From NCBI RefSeq assembly GCF_023721835.1, contig NZ_JAMKFE010000009.1:161147-225146 (forward strand): a stretch of 64,000 nucleotides of DNA, read 5' to 3'. This document shows, in pieces, positions 21,039-30,016 of the stretch (positions are counted from its first letter, which is position 1; each line of letters opens with the position of its first letter). The DNA comes from Caldimonas mangrovi. Lineage in GTDB: Bacteria; Pseudomonadota; Gammaproteobacteria; Burkholderiales; Burkholderiaceae_C. Both the position numbers and the translations under genes were made by a program. The notes beneath the pieces are model-generated. The model saw nothing but the letters and a program-made list of their open reading frames with translations. It did not search any database and was not told the DNA's origin.

Positions 21039-22466
21039 ATGTCTGCCATTCTGAGCGGTTCAGAGTTTTCCGGGGCCCCACGGCGGGTCGACGACGAAGT
21101 TGCACGCCTGCGCGTGCCGCCGCACTCGATCGAGGCTGAGCAGAGCGTGCTCGGTGGCCTGCTGCTCGACAATGGCGCCTGGGACCGTGCCGGCGATCTG
21201 CTCACAGACAGCGACTTCTATCGGTTCGAGCACCGCATGATCTACGCGGCGATCGGCAACCTGATCAACGCGACCAAGCCTGCCGACGTGATCACTGTCT
21301 ACGAACAGCTGCAGAGCCTCGGCAAGGCGGACGAATGCGGCGGGCTGCAGTACCTGAACGCGCTCGCCCAAAGCGTGCCGAGCGCCGCCAACCTGCGCCG
21401 CTACGCCGAGATCGTCCGAGAGCGCGCCGTGCTGCGCAAACTGGTCGCCGCCAGCGACGAGATCGCGACGGCCGCCTTCAACCCTCAGGGGCGGCCGGTC
21501 TCGCAGATCCTCGACGAGGCCGAGGGCAAGATCTTCAAGATCGGCGAGGAAGGCTCGCGCTCCAAGCAGGGCTTTCACTCGATGGACTCGCTGGTGGTCG
21601 ACCTGCTCGACCGCGTGCAGGAGCTGGCCGAGAACGGCGCGGAAGACGTGACCGGCGTTCGCACCGGCTTCTTCGACCTGGACCGCATGACGGCGGGGCT
21701 GCAGCCGGGCGACCTGATCGTCCTCGCTGCCCGCCCGTCGATGGGCAAGACGGCCTTTGCGCTCAACATCGGTGAGCATGTCGCGGTGAGCGAAGGCTTG
21801 CCGGTGGTGGTGTTCTCGATGGAAATGGGGGCTTCACAGCTCGCGCTGCGTGTGGTCGGCTCCCTAGGCCGCATCGACCAACAGCACCTGCGCACCGGTG
21901 CATTGCGCGACGACGAATGGTCGCGCCTTTCCGAGGCGGTCGAGAAGCTGCGCAATGCCAGCATTTTCATCGACGAGACCCCCGGCCTGTCACCGAGCGA
22001 GCTGCGCGCCCGCGCGCGACGGCAGGCGCGGCAATGCGGGCAGCTGGGCCTGATCATCGTCGACTATCTGCAGCTGATGAGCGGCAGCGGCGGGGCCAGC
22101 GAAGAAAACCGGGCCACCGTGATCGGCGAGATCTCGCGCGGCCTCAAAGCGCTGGCCAAGGAGCTGCGCTGCCCGGTGATCGCGCTGTCGCAGCTGAACC
22201 GCAGTGTCGAAACCCGCACCGACAAGCGTCCGATGATGAGTGACCTGCGCGAATCCGGCGCCATCGAGCAGGACGCGGACGTCATCATGTTCATCTACCG
22301 CGACGAGTACTACACCAAGGAAGCCTGCAAGGAGCCCGGGGTGTCGGAGATCATCATCGGCAAGCAGCGTAACGGCCCTGTCGGGACGGTGAAGCTCGCC
22401 TTCCTGAAGCCGTTGACGAAGTTCGAGAACCTGGCGCCGGGCAGCTTCGGCGGCGACGAATACTGA
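21039..22466 (+). CDS. dnaB: Replicative DNA helicase DnaB
   Basis: Hexameric 5'-3' helicase of the replication fork. The 475 residues include an N-terminal DnaG-interacting domain (about 20-125, SIEAEQSVLGGLLLDN) and a RecA-like C-terminal domain with Walker A ARPSMGKTAFALNIG, Walker B LIIVDYLQLMSG and the DLRESGAIEQDADVIMFIYR motif. No intein interrupts the Walker motifs. It is separated from rplI by its own 160-bp upstream region; a bidirectional hairpin follows. Confidence 0.97.
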   Translation: MSAILSGSEFSGAPRRVDDEVARLRVPPHSIEAEQSVLGGLLLDNGAWDRAGDLLTDSDFYRFEHRMIYAAIGNLINATKPADVITVYEQLQSLGKADECGGLQYLNALAQSVPSAANLRRYAEIVRERAVLRKLVAASDEIATAAFNPQGRPVSQILDEAEGKIFKIGEEGSRSKQGFHSMDSLVVDLLDRVQELAENGAEDVTGVRTGFFDLDRMTAGLQPGDLIVLAARPSMGKTAFALNIGEHVAVSEGLPVVVFSMEMGASQLALRVVGSLGRIDQQHLRTGALRDDEWSRLSEAVEKLRNASIFIDETPGLSPSELRARARRQARQCGQLGLIIVDYLQLMSGSGGASEENRATVIGEISRGLKALAKELRCPVIALSQLNRSVETRTDKRPMMSDLRESGAIEQDADVIMFIYRDEYYTKEACKEPGVSEIIIGKQRNGPVGTVKLAFLKPLTKFENLAPGSFGGDEY

Positions 22467-22493
22467 GCGTTGCGATCGCTCCCGGACAAGAAA

Positions 22494-22520
22494 AAAGCGG
22501 CTCCCTCGGAGCCGCTTTCT
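22494..22520. terminator. Bidirectional terminator between dnaB and the PhoH gene
   Basis: AAGCGGCTCC stem pairs with GGAGCCGCTT around a three-base loop, with A-runs on the 5' side and T-runs on the 3' side, so it can serve both convergent genes. Confidence 0.85.
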
Positions 22521-22541
22521 TTTCGGCCGACGTGGCCTTGC

Positions 22542-24182
22542 TCAGAGCACCTCGCTGGCGAAGTCCGCCAGCCGCGAGCGTTCGCCGCGCGCGAGGGTGA
22601 CGTGGCCGCTGTGCGGCCAACCCTTGAAACGGTCTACCGCGTAGGTAAGGCCCGAGCTGCCCTCGGTGAGGTAGGGCGTGTCGATCTGAGCCAAATTGCC
22701 CAGGCAGACGATCTTGGTGCCGGGCCCGGCGCGGGTGATCAGCGTCTTCATCTGCTTGGGCGTCAGGTTCTGCGCCTCGTCGATGATCACGAACTTGTTC
22801 AGAAAGGTGCGGCCGCGCATGAAGTTCAGGCTTTTGATCTTGATCTTCGAGCGCACCAGTTCGTTGGTGGCCGCACGTCCCCATTCGCCGGCACCGGAGT
22901 CCGAGCGTGCCAGCACTTCGAGGTTGTCATCGAGCGCGCCCATCCAGGGCGACATCTTTTCCTCCTCGGTACCGGGCAGATAGCCGATGTCCTCACCGAC
23001 CGGCACCGTGACGCGCGTCACGATGATCTCGGTGTAGCGCCGCTCGTCGAGCACCTGGCTCAGGCCGGAGGCCAGTGTCATCAGCGTCTTGCCGGTGCCG
23101 GCCGTGCCTGTCAGAGTCACGAAATCGCACTCAGGATCCATCAGCAGGTTCAGCGCGAAGTTTTGCTCGCGGTTGCGACCCACCACGCCCCAGACCGCGT
23201 TCTTCTGGTGGGTGTATTCCTTCACCGTGCGCAGTACGGCGGTCTTGCCGGTGATCTCGGTGACCTTGGCATACAACGGCGCAACGCCTGGCGCTTCAAG
23301 GTAGACGAACTGGTTGACGAGCAATGCCGGCACCAGCGGTCCGCTGATGCGGTAGAAGGTCAGGCCGCCTTGCTGCCAGCTTTCCATGGTCTTGCCGTGC
23401 CGCTCCCAGAAGTCCCCAGGCAACGCAAGCACGCCGGTATAGAGCAGGTCGACGTCGTCGAGCGTCTTGTCGTTGTAGTAGTCCTCTGCAGGCAGCCCGA
23501 GCGCACGCGCCTTGATGCGCATGTTGATGTCCTTGGACACCAGCGCGACATCGCGCTCAGGATGCTGCGCGCGCAAGGCCTGCACCACGCCGAGTATCTG
23601 GTTGTCGGCCTTGCCCTGTGGCAGCCCTTCCGGCAATTCGATCTTCAGCAACTGCGTCTGGAAGAACAGGCTGCCAGCGGCTTCGCGATGGCCGGTCTTG
23701 GCCAGCGGGATGCCGTCCGGCATCGCTCGCGGGCTGTCGGCGACGAGCGCGTCCAGCTCGCGGCTGACCTGCCGGGCATTGCGGGCCACTTCCGACATGC
23801 CGCGCTTGTGGCTGTCGAGCTCCTCCAGCGTGATCATCGGCAGATAGATGTCGTGCTCGTCGAAGCGGAACAGCGACATCGGGTCGTGCATCAGCACATT
23901 GGTGTCCAGCACGAACAGGCGTTTCGGCCCGGCCGGCGTGGAACGTCTGGGAGTCACTGCCTTGTTCGGTGCAGGGCGTGCCGGGACCGCGGTGACCGTC
24001 TTCGCCTGAGGCTTGGCGGTCGCGGGAGCTGGTTTGTCTTGGGGGTCGAACAGATCGAGCACGGCCGGCGAAGCAGGCTCGGCCTTGGAGGAGCGTTTCG
24101 CCGGCCGGGGGGCAGCTTGCGCGTCGATGTCGGCGAGGGAAAGGACGGTGGCTTTCTTGGCGGGTGGCTTCGGCAGTGGCAT
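22542..24182 (-). CDS. PIN-PhoH ATPase (PhoH2/YlaK type)
   Basis: 546-residue fusion of a PIN nuclease domain and a PhoH P-loop domain; such proteins are reported as ATP-dependent RNA helicase/RNases. After about 80 low-complexity Ala/Pro/Lys residues comes the PIN domain (FVLDTNVLMHDPMSL, then LEELDSHKRGMSEVARNARQ and VALVSKDINMRIKA, acidic residues intact). The PhoH domain has Walker A TLTGTAGTGKTLMTLASG and Walker B KFVIIDEAQNLTPKQMK. Both active sites look complete. Stands alone on the minus strand; not a phosphate-regulon context. Confidence 0.92.
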   Translation of the reverse strand: MPLPKPPAKKATVLSLADIDAQAAPRPAKRSSKAEPASPAVLDLFDPQDKPAPATAKPQAKTVTAVPARPAPNKAVTPRRSTPAGPKRLFVLDTNVLMHDPMSLFRFDEHDIYLPMITLEELDSHKRGMSEVARNARQVSRELDALVADSPRAMPDGIPLAKTGHREAAGSLFFQTQLLKIELPEGLPQGKADNQILGVVQALRAQHPERDVALVSKDINMRIKARALGLPAEDYYNDKTLDDVDLLYTGVLALPGDFWERHGKTMESWQQGGLTFYRISGPLVPALLVNQFVYLEAPGVAPLYAKVTEITGKTAVLRTVKEYTHQKNAVWGVVGRNREQNFALNLLMDPECDFVTLTGTAGTGKTLMTLASGLSQVLDERRYTEIIVTRVTVPVGEDIGYLPGTEEEKMSPWMGALDDNLEVLARSDSGAGEWGRAATNELVRSKIKIKSLNFMRGRTFLNKFVIIDEAQNLTPKQMKTLITRAGPGTKIVCLGNLAQIDTPYLTEGSSGLTYAVDRFKGWPHSGHVTLARGERSRLADFASEVL

Positions 24183-24215
24183 TGCGGGGCGACGTGGCTA
24201 ACGTCAGGCTGCGAA

Positions 24216-24247
24216 AACAAAAAGCCGCACAGCAAGCTGTGCGGCTT
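24216..24247 (-). terminator. Rho-independent terminator after bcp
   Basis: Read on the minus strand: AAGCCGCACAGC / GCTGTGCGGCTT, a 12-bp perfect stem, followed by TTTGTTTT. It lies 110 bases beyond the bcp stop and ahead of the PhoH gene. Confidence 0.85.
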
Positions 24248-24358
24248 CGCGGTTTATGCAGGAGTCCAACTCAACGGCATGGACCCATTATGCACAAGTC
24301 AGATGGCTGATCAACGATGGTGTCGGCGGGGACCGCGACAGCGGTTGCCTGCGCGGTA

Positions 24359-24835
24359 TCAGGCCGACTTCTTGAGTGCCTTGACGGCCTTCAGCACGTC
24401 GTCGACATGGCCTGCGACCTTGATGCCACGCCATTCGTGGCGCAGGACTCCATCACTGTCGACCACAAACGTGCTGCGCTCGATCCCCTTGACCTTCTTG
24501 CCGTACATGATCTTGTTCTTGACCACGCCGAACATGTGACACATCTTTTCTTCCGTGTCGGCGATCAGGTCGAACGGCAGTTCCAGGCTTTGCTTGAACT
24601 TGTCGTGCGAGGCCATGTTGTCGCGCGAAACGCCAAATACCACCGCACCGGCCTTCAAGAAGTCCTTGTGCTTGTCGCGGAATTGCATCGCCTCGGTGGT
24701 GCAGCCTGGGGTATTGTCTTTGGGGTAGAAGTACAGGACGACGGTTTGCCCCGCAAAACCCTGCGGGGTGTACTTCACACCGCCGGTCGCGAGCGCTTCA
24801 AATTCCGGGAGGGGTTTATTGAGAGCTGGCGTCAT
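24359..24835 (-). CDS. bcp: Thioredoxin-dependent peroxiredoxin Bcp/PrxQ
   Basis: Thiol peroxidase reducing hydrogen and organic peroxides. The 158 residues carry the PrxQ active site FYPKDNTPGCTTEAMQFRD with the peroxidatic Cys; the resolving Cys five residues later, found in many PrxQ proteins, is absent (Phe/Arg region), making this a 1-Cys or atypical type. Downstream GVSRDNMASHDKF and RSTFVVDSDGVLRHEWRGIK are typical. Monocistronic, with its own candidate promoter and terminator. Confidence 0.93.
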   Translation of the reverse strand: MTPALNKPLPEFEALATGGVKYTPQGFAGQTVVLYFYPKDNTPGCTTEAMQFRDKHKDFLKAGAVVFGVSRDNMASHDKFKQSLELPFDLIADTEEKMCHMFGVVKNKIMYGKKVKGIERSTFVVDSDGVLRHEWRGIKVAGHVDDVLKAVKALKKSA

Positions 24836-24876
24836 GTAGATTTTGGAAGTGGTGCGCCCGGTAGGCGTAGCCCCTC

Positions 24877-24882
24877 ATTATA
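24877..24882 (-). promoter_or_regulatory. Candidate -10 box for bcp
   Basis: Minus-strand TATAAT, about 40 bases before the bcp start. A TTGACA lies only eight bases further upstream, too close to pair with it, and no good -35 is seen at the right distance. Confidence 0.3.
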
Positions 24883-24954
24883 CGGGCACCTGTCAATTCC
24901 CCCGACGTGCGGGCCCTTTGCAGGCCTGCCAGAAACGCCAGTTGCGCGGGCGTT

Positions 24955-25329
24955 TCAACTTGCGATCAGCAGTGCCGCCACCACGGTGCGGCCTTCCGAC
25001 ACGAGGATGTTGTAGGTACGGCACGCCGCGCCTGTGTCCATCGTCTCGACACCGATGCCCCGCTCGATGAGCGGGCGCAACGCTTCCGGGCTTGCGAAGC
25101 GCAGTCGCGCGCCGCTGCCGAACAGCACGACTTCGGGTTCCAGCCGTGCCACCTGCTCGAAGTGCTCTGCGCGGAGGTCCTCGATCCGCTTGCAGGACCA
25201 ATCGACCACGTCGCCCTTGGATGGCACGACCACGCTGGCGTGGTGCACCCGCCCGTTGATCGTCACGCCGCCCGGGCCGTGGGCGCCTATGACGTTGGCT
25301 GAATCGATGCGGTCGGGCTGAAGTTTCAC
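24955..25329 (-). CDS. Mth938-like domain protein (DUF498)
   Basis: 124-residue protein of the Mth938/NDUFAF3-like fold. Typical segments are the central PEVVLFGSGARLRF and the C-terminal GVETMDTGAACRTYNILVSEGRTVVAALL. Relatives in eukaryotes assist complex I assembly; the bacterial role is unknown. No signal peptide. It is divergent from the aminotransferase gene, with 155 bp between them containing a minus-strand TATAAT at 25413-25418. Confidence 0.85.
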   Translation of the reverse strand: MKLQPDRIDSANVIGAHGPGGVTINGRVHHASVVVPSKGDVVDWSCKRIEDLRAEHFEQVARLEPEVVLFGSGARLRFASPEALRPLIERGIGVETMDTGAACRTYNILVSEGRTVVAALLIAS

Positions 25330-25484
25330 GTCGAGATTGCAACTGGGGTGAAGTACTGCGGCCGGACACGCGTGTCCATTTCGGGCCGGTGACGAGCGAA
25401 GCGTGTGGTTAAATTATAGGTTTTGCACTGCAGCAAACCTGTAAATCCTTGCTGCCACCGATTTTTCCGTCTGCGGAGGTTCTT

Positions 25485-26711
25485 TTGAAACCCGTCTCCA
25501 AATCCGCCAAGCTGGCCAATGTCTGCTACGACATCCGGGGGCCGGTGCTGGAGAAGGCTCGCCAGATGGAAGAAGAGGGCCAGAAGATCATCAAGCTGAA
25601 CATCGGCAATCTGGCCGTGTTCGGCCTGGAGCCGCCCGACGAGATCGTGCAGGACATGATCCGTAACGTGCCGCATACGGCCGGCTATACCGATTCGAAG
25701 GGTCTCTTCGCGCCACGCAAGGCGGTGGTGCACTACACGCAGGAGAAGAACGTGCGTGGCGTGACGGTCGACGACGTGTTCCTCGGCAACGGGGCGTCGG
25801 AGTTGATCGGCATGTCGATGAACGCGCTGCTCAACGACGGTGACGAGGTGCTGATCCCGGCGCCGGACTATCCGCTGTACACGGCGGTGGTGGCGCTGTC
25901 GGGCGGCAAGCCGGTGCACTACATGTGCGACGAGCAGGCAGACTGGATGCCGGACGTTGCCGACATCAAGAGCAAGCTCACGTCCAACACGAAGGCCATC
26001 GTCGTCATCAATCCGAACAACCCGACCGGCGCGCTGTACCCCGATACGCTGCTGCTCGAACTGGTCGAGATCGCTCGTGAGCACCAGCTGATCGTGTTCG
26101 CCGATGAGATCTACGACAAGACGCTGTACGACGGCCACACGCATACCAGCATCGCTTCGCTGGCCGACGACGTGCTGTGCGTCACGTTCAACGGCCTGTC
26201 GAAGAACTACCGTTCCTGCGGCTATCGCGCCGGCTGGATGGTGGTGTCGGGCGAAAAGAAGCATGCGCGCGACTACATCGAGGGCCTGAACATGCTGGCT
26301 TCGATGCGCCTGTGTGCGAACACGCCGGGGCAGTTGGCGATCCAGACGGCGCTCGGGGGCTACCAGAGCATCAAGGACCTGGTGGCGCCGGGCGGCCGAC
26401 TGTGCCGCCAACGTGATCTGGCGCACCAGTTGCTGACCGACATCCCAGGCGTCAGCTGCGTCAAGCCGAAGGCCGCGTTGTACATGTTCCCGCGGCTCGA
26501 CCCGAAGCTGTATCCGATCGAGGACGACCAGCAGTTCGCCTACGAGCTGCTGGCCGAGGAGAAGGTACTGATCGTGCAGGGCACCGGCTTCAACTGGCCG
26601 CAGCCCGACCACTTCCGGCTGGTGTTCCTGCCGAACTCGGACGACCTCACGGAGGCCGTTGGCCGCATCGCACGTTTCCTCGAGCACTACCGCAAACGTC
26701 ATTCCTACTGA
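25485..26711 (+). CDS. alaA: Alanine-type PLP aminotransferase
   Basis: Class I/II aminotransferase of the AlaA type, making alanine from pyruvate and glutamate. The 408 residues show VVINPNNPTGALYP, FADEIYDKTLYDG (PLP-ring Asp) and FNGLSKNYRSCGYRAGWM with the Schiff-base Lys. I chose the TTG at 25485 because GGAGG sits at 25475-25479, five bases before it, and the protein then begins MKPVSKSAKLANV as in homologues. First gene of a long co-directional run; hom follows after 18 bases. Confidence 0.9.
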   Translation: MKPVSKSAKLANVCYDIRGPVLEKARQMEEEGQKIIKLNIGNLAVFGLEPPDEIVQDMIRNVPHTAGYTDSKGLFAPRKAVVHYTQEKNVRGVTVDDVFLGNGASELIGMSMNALLNDGDEVLIPAPDYPLYTAVVALSGGKPVHYMCDEQADWMPDVADIKSKLTSNTKAIVVINPNNPTGALYPDTLLLELVEIAREHQLIVFADEIYDKTLYDGHTHTSIASLADDVLCVTFNGLSKNYRSCGYRAGWMVVSGEKKHARDYIEGLNMLASMRLCANTPGQLAIQTALGGYQSIKDLVAPGGRLCRQRDLAHQLLTDIPGVSCVKPKAALYMFPRLDPKLYPIEDDQQFAYELLAEEKVLIVQGTGFNWPQPDHFRLVFLPNSDDLTEAVGRIARFLEHYRKRHSY

Positions 26712-26729
26712 ATCACTGATCGAGTTCCT

Positions 26730-28040
26730 ATGAATCCCATCCGCATCGGGTTGCTGGGCGCCGGCGTCGTCGCCAGCGGTGTCGTGAACGTCCTCAGCCG
26801 GAATCAGGCCGAAATCAAGCGCCGTGCCGGGCGTGGCATCGAGGTCGCGCGCATTGCCGCGCGTAATGCCGAGAAGGCGCGCGCCTCGCTCGGCTCGGAC
26901 ATCGAACTCACCACCGATTTCGATGCACTCGTGACCGACCCGGCCATCGACATCGTCGTCGAGCTGATCGGCGGCACCACCCGCGCCAAGGAACTCGTGC
27001 TGAAAGCCATCGGGGCAGGCAAGCATGTCGTGACTGCCAACAAGGCGTTGCTGGCCGTGCACGGCACCGAGATCTTTGCCGCGGCCAGCGCAAAGGGCGT
27101 GATGGTCGCGTTCGAAGCGGCGGTGGCCGGTGGTGTGCCGATCATCAAGGCGCTGCGCGAGGGGCTGACGGCCAACCGCATCCAGTGGATCGCCGGCATC
27201 ATCAACGGCACGACGAACTTCATCTTGAGCGAAATGCGCTCCAAGGGCCTGGACTTCGACACGGTCCTGAAGGAGGCCCAGCGTCTCGGCTATGCCGAAG
27301 CTGACCCGACCTTCGACATCGAAGGGGTCGATGCGGCGCACAAGGCAACCATCATGAGCGCGATCGCGTTCGGCATCCCGGTCCAGTTCGACAAGGCCTA
27401 TGTCGAGGGCATTACGAAGCTGCAGGCGGCCGACATCACCTATGCCGAACAACTCGGCTACCGCATCAAGCTGCTGGGCATCACCAAGTGGCGTGAGCAA
27501 GGCATCGAGCTGCGCGTGCACCCGACGCTGGTGCCGGAGAAGCGGCTGGTGGCCAACGTCGAGGGGGCGATGAACGCGGTCGTGGTGCACGGCGATGCGG
27601 TGGGCTCGACCCTGTACTACGGCAAGGGCGCGGGCTCCGAGCCAACCGCCTCGGCGGTGGTGGCGGACCTCGTGGACGTGACGCGCTTGCACACGGCCGA
27701 CCCGGATCACCGCGTGCCGCACCTGGCGTTCCAGCCGGACGCGCTCGACAACACGCCGATCCTGTCGATCGACCGGGTCGTCACTTCGTTCTATCTGCGC
27801 CTGCGCGTCGCCGACCAGACCGGTGTGCTGGCACGCATCACCGGCATCCTGGCCGAGCACGACATCTCGATCGACGCAGTGCTGCAGCGGGAAGCCGGCG
27901 ACAACGAGAATCAGACGGACCTGATCATCCTGACGCACGACACCGAAGAAGGCCGCATGAACCGCGCGATGGCGCAGATGCAGGCGCTGACCACCGTGCT
28001 GCAGCCGATCGTGCGCATCCGCAAGGAAGAACTGAACTGA
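26730..28040 (+). CDS. hom: Homoserine dehydrogenase
   Basis: NAD(P)H-dependent reduction of aspartate semialdehyde to homoserine, shared by threonine and methionine synthesis. The 436 residues have the Rossmann motif IGLLGAGVVASGVVNVL, the catalytic region TANKALLAVHG and the family signature YAEADPTFDIEGVDAAHKA with catalytic Lys, then a C-terminal ACT domain (about 355-430) likely used for threonine feedback. Lies between alaA and thrC. Confidence 0.96.
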   Translation: MNPIRIGLLGAGVVASGVVNVLSRNQAEIKRRAGRGIEVARIAARNAEKARASLGSDIELTTDFDALVTDPAIDIVVELIGGTTRAKELVLKAIGAGKHVVTANKALLAVHGTEIFAAASAKGVMVAFEAAVAGGVPIIKALREGLTANRIQWIAGIINGTTNFILSEMRSKGLDFDTVLKEAQRLGYAEADPTFDIEGVDAAHKATIMSAIAFGIPVQFDKAYVEGITKLQAADITYAEQLGYRIKLLGITKWREQGIELRVHPTLVPEKRLVANVEGAMNAVVVHGDAVGSTLYYGKGAGSEPTASAVVADLVDVTRLHTADPDHRVPHLAFQPDALDNTPILSIDRVVTSFYLRLRVADQTGVLARITGILAEHDISIDAVLQREAGDNENQTDLIILTHDTEEGRMNRAMAQMQALTTVLQPIVRIRKEELN

Positions 28041-28065
28041 ACGCAGCCCATCGTCGGAGACGGAT

Positions 28066-29472
28066 TTGAAGTACATCAGCACCCGGGGCGACCGGACCTT
28101 GCGCGGTTTTTCCGAGATCCTGCTCGAGGGGCTGGCGCCGGATGGCGGCCTGTACCTGCCGGCCGAGTACCCGAAGGTCGACGCCGCCACGCTCGCACGC
28201 TGGCGCAAGCTGCCGTATGCCGAGCTGGCGTTCGAGGTGTTGTCGCTTTACATCGACGACATTCCGTCGGCCGACCTGCGCGACATCGCGGTCCGTACCT
28301 ATCGCCAGGAGGTGTTCGGTACCGCGGAGATCGTGCCGCTGAAGCGGCTGGAGCCCGGCCTGTGCCTCGAAGCCTTGTCCAACGGACCGACGCTGGCCTT
28401 CAAGGACATGGCGATGCAACTGCTCGGCAACCTGTTCGAGTACGAACTGGGCCGCCGTGGCGAGCAGCTGAACATTCTCGGTGCGACGTCGGGCGACACC
28501 GGCAGCGCTGCCGAGTACGCGATGCGTGGCAAGCAGGGGGTGCGGGTGTTCATGCTGTCGCCCCACCGTCGCATGAGCCCTTTCCAGCAGGCGCAGATGT
28601 TCAGCCTGCAGGACGCCAACATCCACAATCTGGCCGTCGAAGGCGTGTTCGACGACTGCCAGGACATCGTCAAGGCGGTTTCGAACGACCTGGAATTCAA
28701 GCGCCGTCACCGCATCGGCACCGTCAACTCGATCAACTGGGCGCGGCTGGTCGCGCAGGTCGTCTACTACTTCGCCGGCTACTTCCAGGCAACGAGCTCG
28801 AATGAAGAGGTCGTCAGCTTCGCGGTGCCGTCGGGTAATTTCGGCAACATCTGCGCGGGGCACGTCGCACGCATGATGGGGCTGCCGATCCGGCAGCTGG
28901 TGCTGGCGACGAACGAGAACGACGTGCTCGACGAGTTCTTCCGCACCGGCACCTACCGCGTGCGCAAAAGCGCCGAGACCCACGAGACGTCGAGCCCGTC
29001 GATGGACATCTCCAAGGCCTCGAACTTCGAGCGCTTCGTGTTCGACCTGCTCGGTCGCGACGCAGAGCGCACGCGCCGCCTGTTCAAGGAGGAGGTCGAG
29101 CTGCACGGTTCGTTCCAGCTGCTGCCGCACGAGTTCGCCCGTATTGCCGACTATGGCTTTGTCTCGGGCAAGAGCACCCATGCCGATCGCCTGGCGACGA
29201 TCCGCGATACCTTCGAGCGTTGCGGCGTGATGATCGATACCCACACCGCCGATGGCCTGAAGGTGGCGCGCGAGCGCCGTCAGCCCGATGTGCCCATGCT
29301 GGTGCTCGAGACGGCCTTGCCGGTGAAGTTCGCTGCGACGATTGTCGAGGCCCTGGGGCGCGAACCGGAGCGGCCCGCAGCCCTGCAGGGCATCGAGGAC
29401 CTGCCCAAGCGCTACACGGTGATGCCGCCATCGCCCCAGGCGATCAAGGACTACATCGCGCAGAATTGCTGA
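28066..29472 (+). CDS. thrC: Threonine synthase
   Basis: PLP enzyme converting O-phosphohomoserine to threonine. The 468 residues, longer than the Bacillus-type enzyme, match the class I form; the PLP Lys is in SNGPTLAFKDMAMQLLGN and the phosphate loop in ATSGDTGSAAEYA. The N-terminal MKYISTRGD start is typical. The start codon is TTG with GGAGA six bases before, so two genes of this run use TTG. No thrB is in the window. Confidence 0.96.
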   Translation: MKYISTRGDRTLRGFSEILLEGLAPDGGLYLPAEYPKVDAATLARWRKLPYAELAFEVLSLYIDDIPSADLRDIAVRTYRQEVFGTAEIVPLKRLEPGLCLEALSNGPTLAFKDMAMQLLGNLFEYELGRRGEQLNILGATSGDTGSAAEYAMRGKQGVRVFMLSPHRRMSPFQQAQMFSLQDANIHNLAVEGVFDDCQDIVKAVSNDLEFKRRHRIGTVNSINWARLVAQVVYYFAGYFQATSSNEEVVSFAVPSGNFGNICAGHVARMMGLPIRQLVLATNENDVLDEFFRTGTYRVRKSAETHETSSPSMDISKASNFERFVFDLLGRDAERTRRLFKEEVELHGSFQLLPHEFARIADYGFVSGKSTHADRLATIRDTFERCGVMIDTHTADGLKVARERRQPDVPMLVLETALPVKFAATIVEALGREPERPAALQGIEDLPKRYTVMPPSPQAIKDYIAQNC

Positions 29473-29494
29473 TCCCTCCACGGATCGGCAGTTC

Positions 29495-30016
29495 ATGAAG
29501 GTCGTCGGTTTTTGCGGTTACTCGGGCTCGGGCAAGACCACGCTGGTCGAGCAGCTCATCGTGCGTATGAAGTACGAAGGCCTGCGCATTTCGGTGGTCA
29601 AGCATGCGCATCACAAATTCGACATCGACCATGAGGGCAAAGACTCCTGGCGACACCGTCAGGCCGGGGCTTTCGAGGTGGTCGTGGCCTCCGACCGCCG
29701 GCTGGCGAAGATCCGCGAGTACGAGGCTGTGTGCGAACCGACCGTCCACCAGCTGATCGCTGAGCTCGTCGAATGCGACTGGGTGCTGGTCGAAGGTTTC
29801 AAGCACGCCGACATCGGCAAGATCGAGGTCTGGCGCGCCGACACCGGGCAGCGTGTGCAGTATGTCGAAGACCCTTTCGTCTTTGCGATCGCGACCGACA
29901 GCCCCGACCGGCTGCCCCAGTCCACCCTGCGGCCGGTGCTGAACCTCAACGACCCCGACGCCGTGGTCGAGCATCTGCTGCAGAATGCTTCCCGCTATGA
30001 GTACACCGCCACGTAG
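29495..30016 (+). CDS. mobB: Molybdopterin-guanine dinucleotide biosynthesis protein B
   Basis: GTP-binding adaptor assisting MobA in making the guanine dinucleotide form of the molybdenum cofactor. The 173 residues start with a P-loop (VGFCGYSGSGKTTLVEQL) and contain VVKHAHHKFDIDHEGKDSWRHR and LVEGFKHADIGKIEVWR. 22 bases after thrC; its last 20 bases overlap the moeA start region. mobA is not in this window. Confidence 0.94.
   Translation: MKVVGFCGYSGSGKTTLVEQLIVRMKYEGLRISVVKHAHHKFDIDHEGKDSWRHRQAGAFEVVVASDRRLAKIREYEAVCEPTVHQLIAELVECDWVLVEGFKHADIGKIEVWRADTGQRVQYVEDPFVFAIATDSPDRLPQSTLRPVLNLNDPDAVVEHLLQNASRYEYTAT

Noticed and set aside
25326..28208. A 960-codon open frame on the minus strand opposite alaA-hom
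   Set aside because: High-GC shadow of real plus-strand genes; His/Arg/Asp-rich low-complexity translation without any domain.
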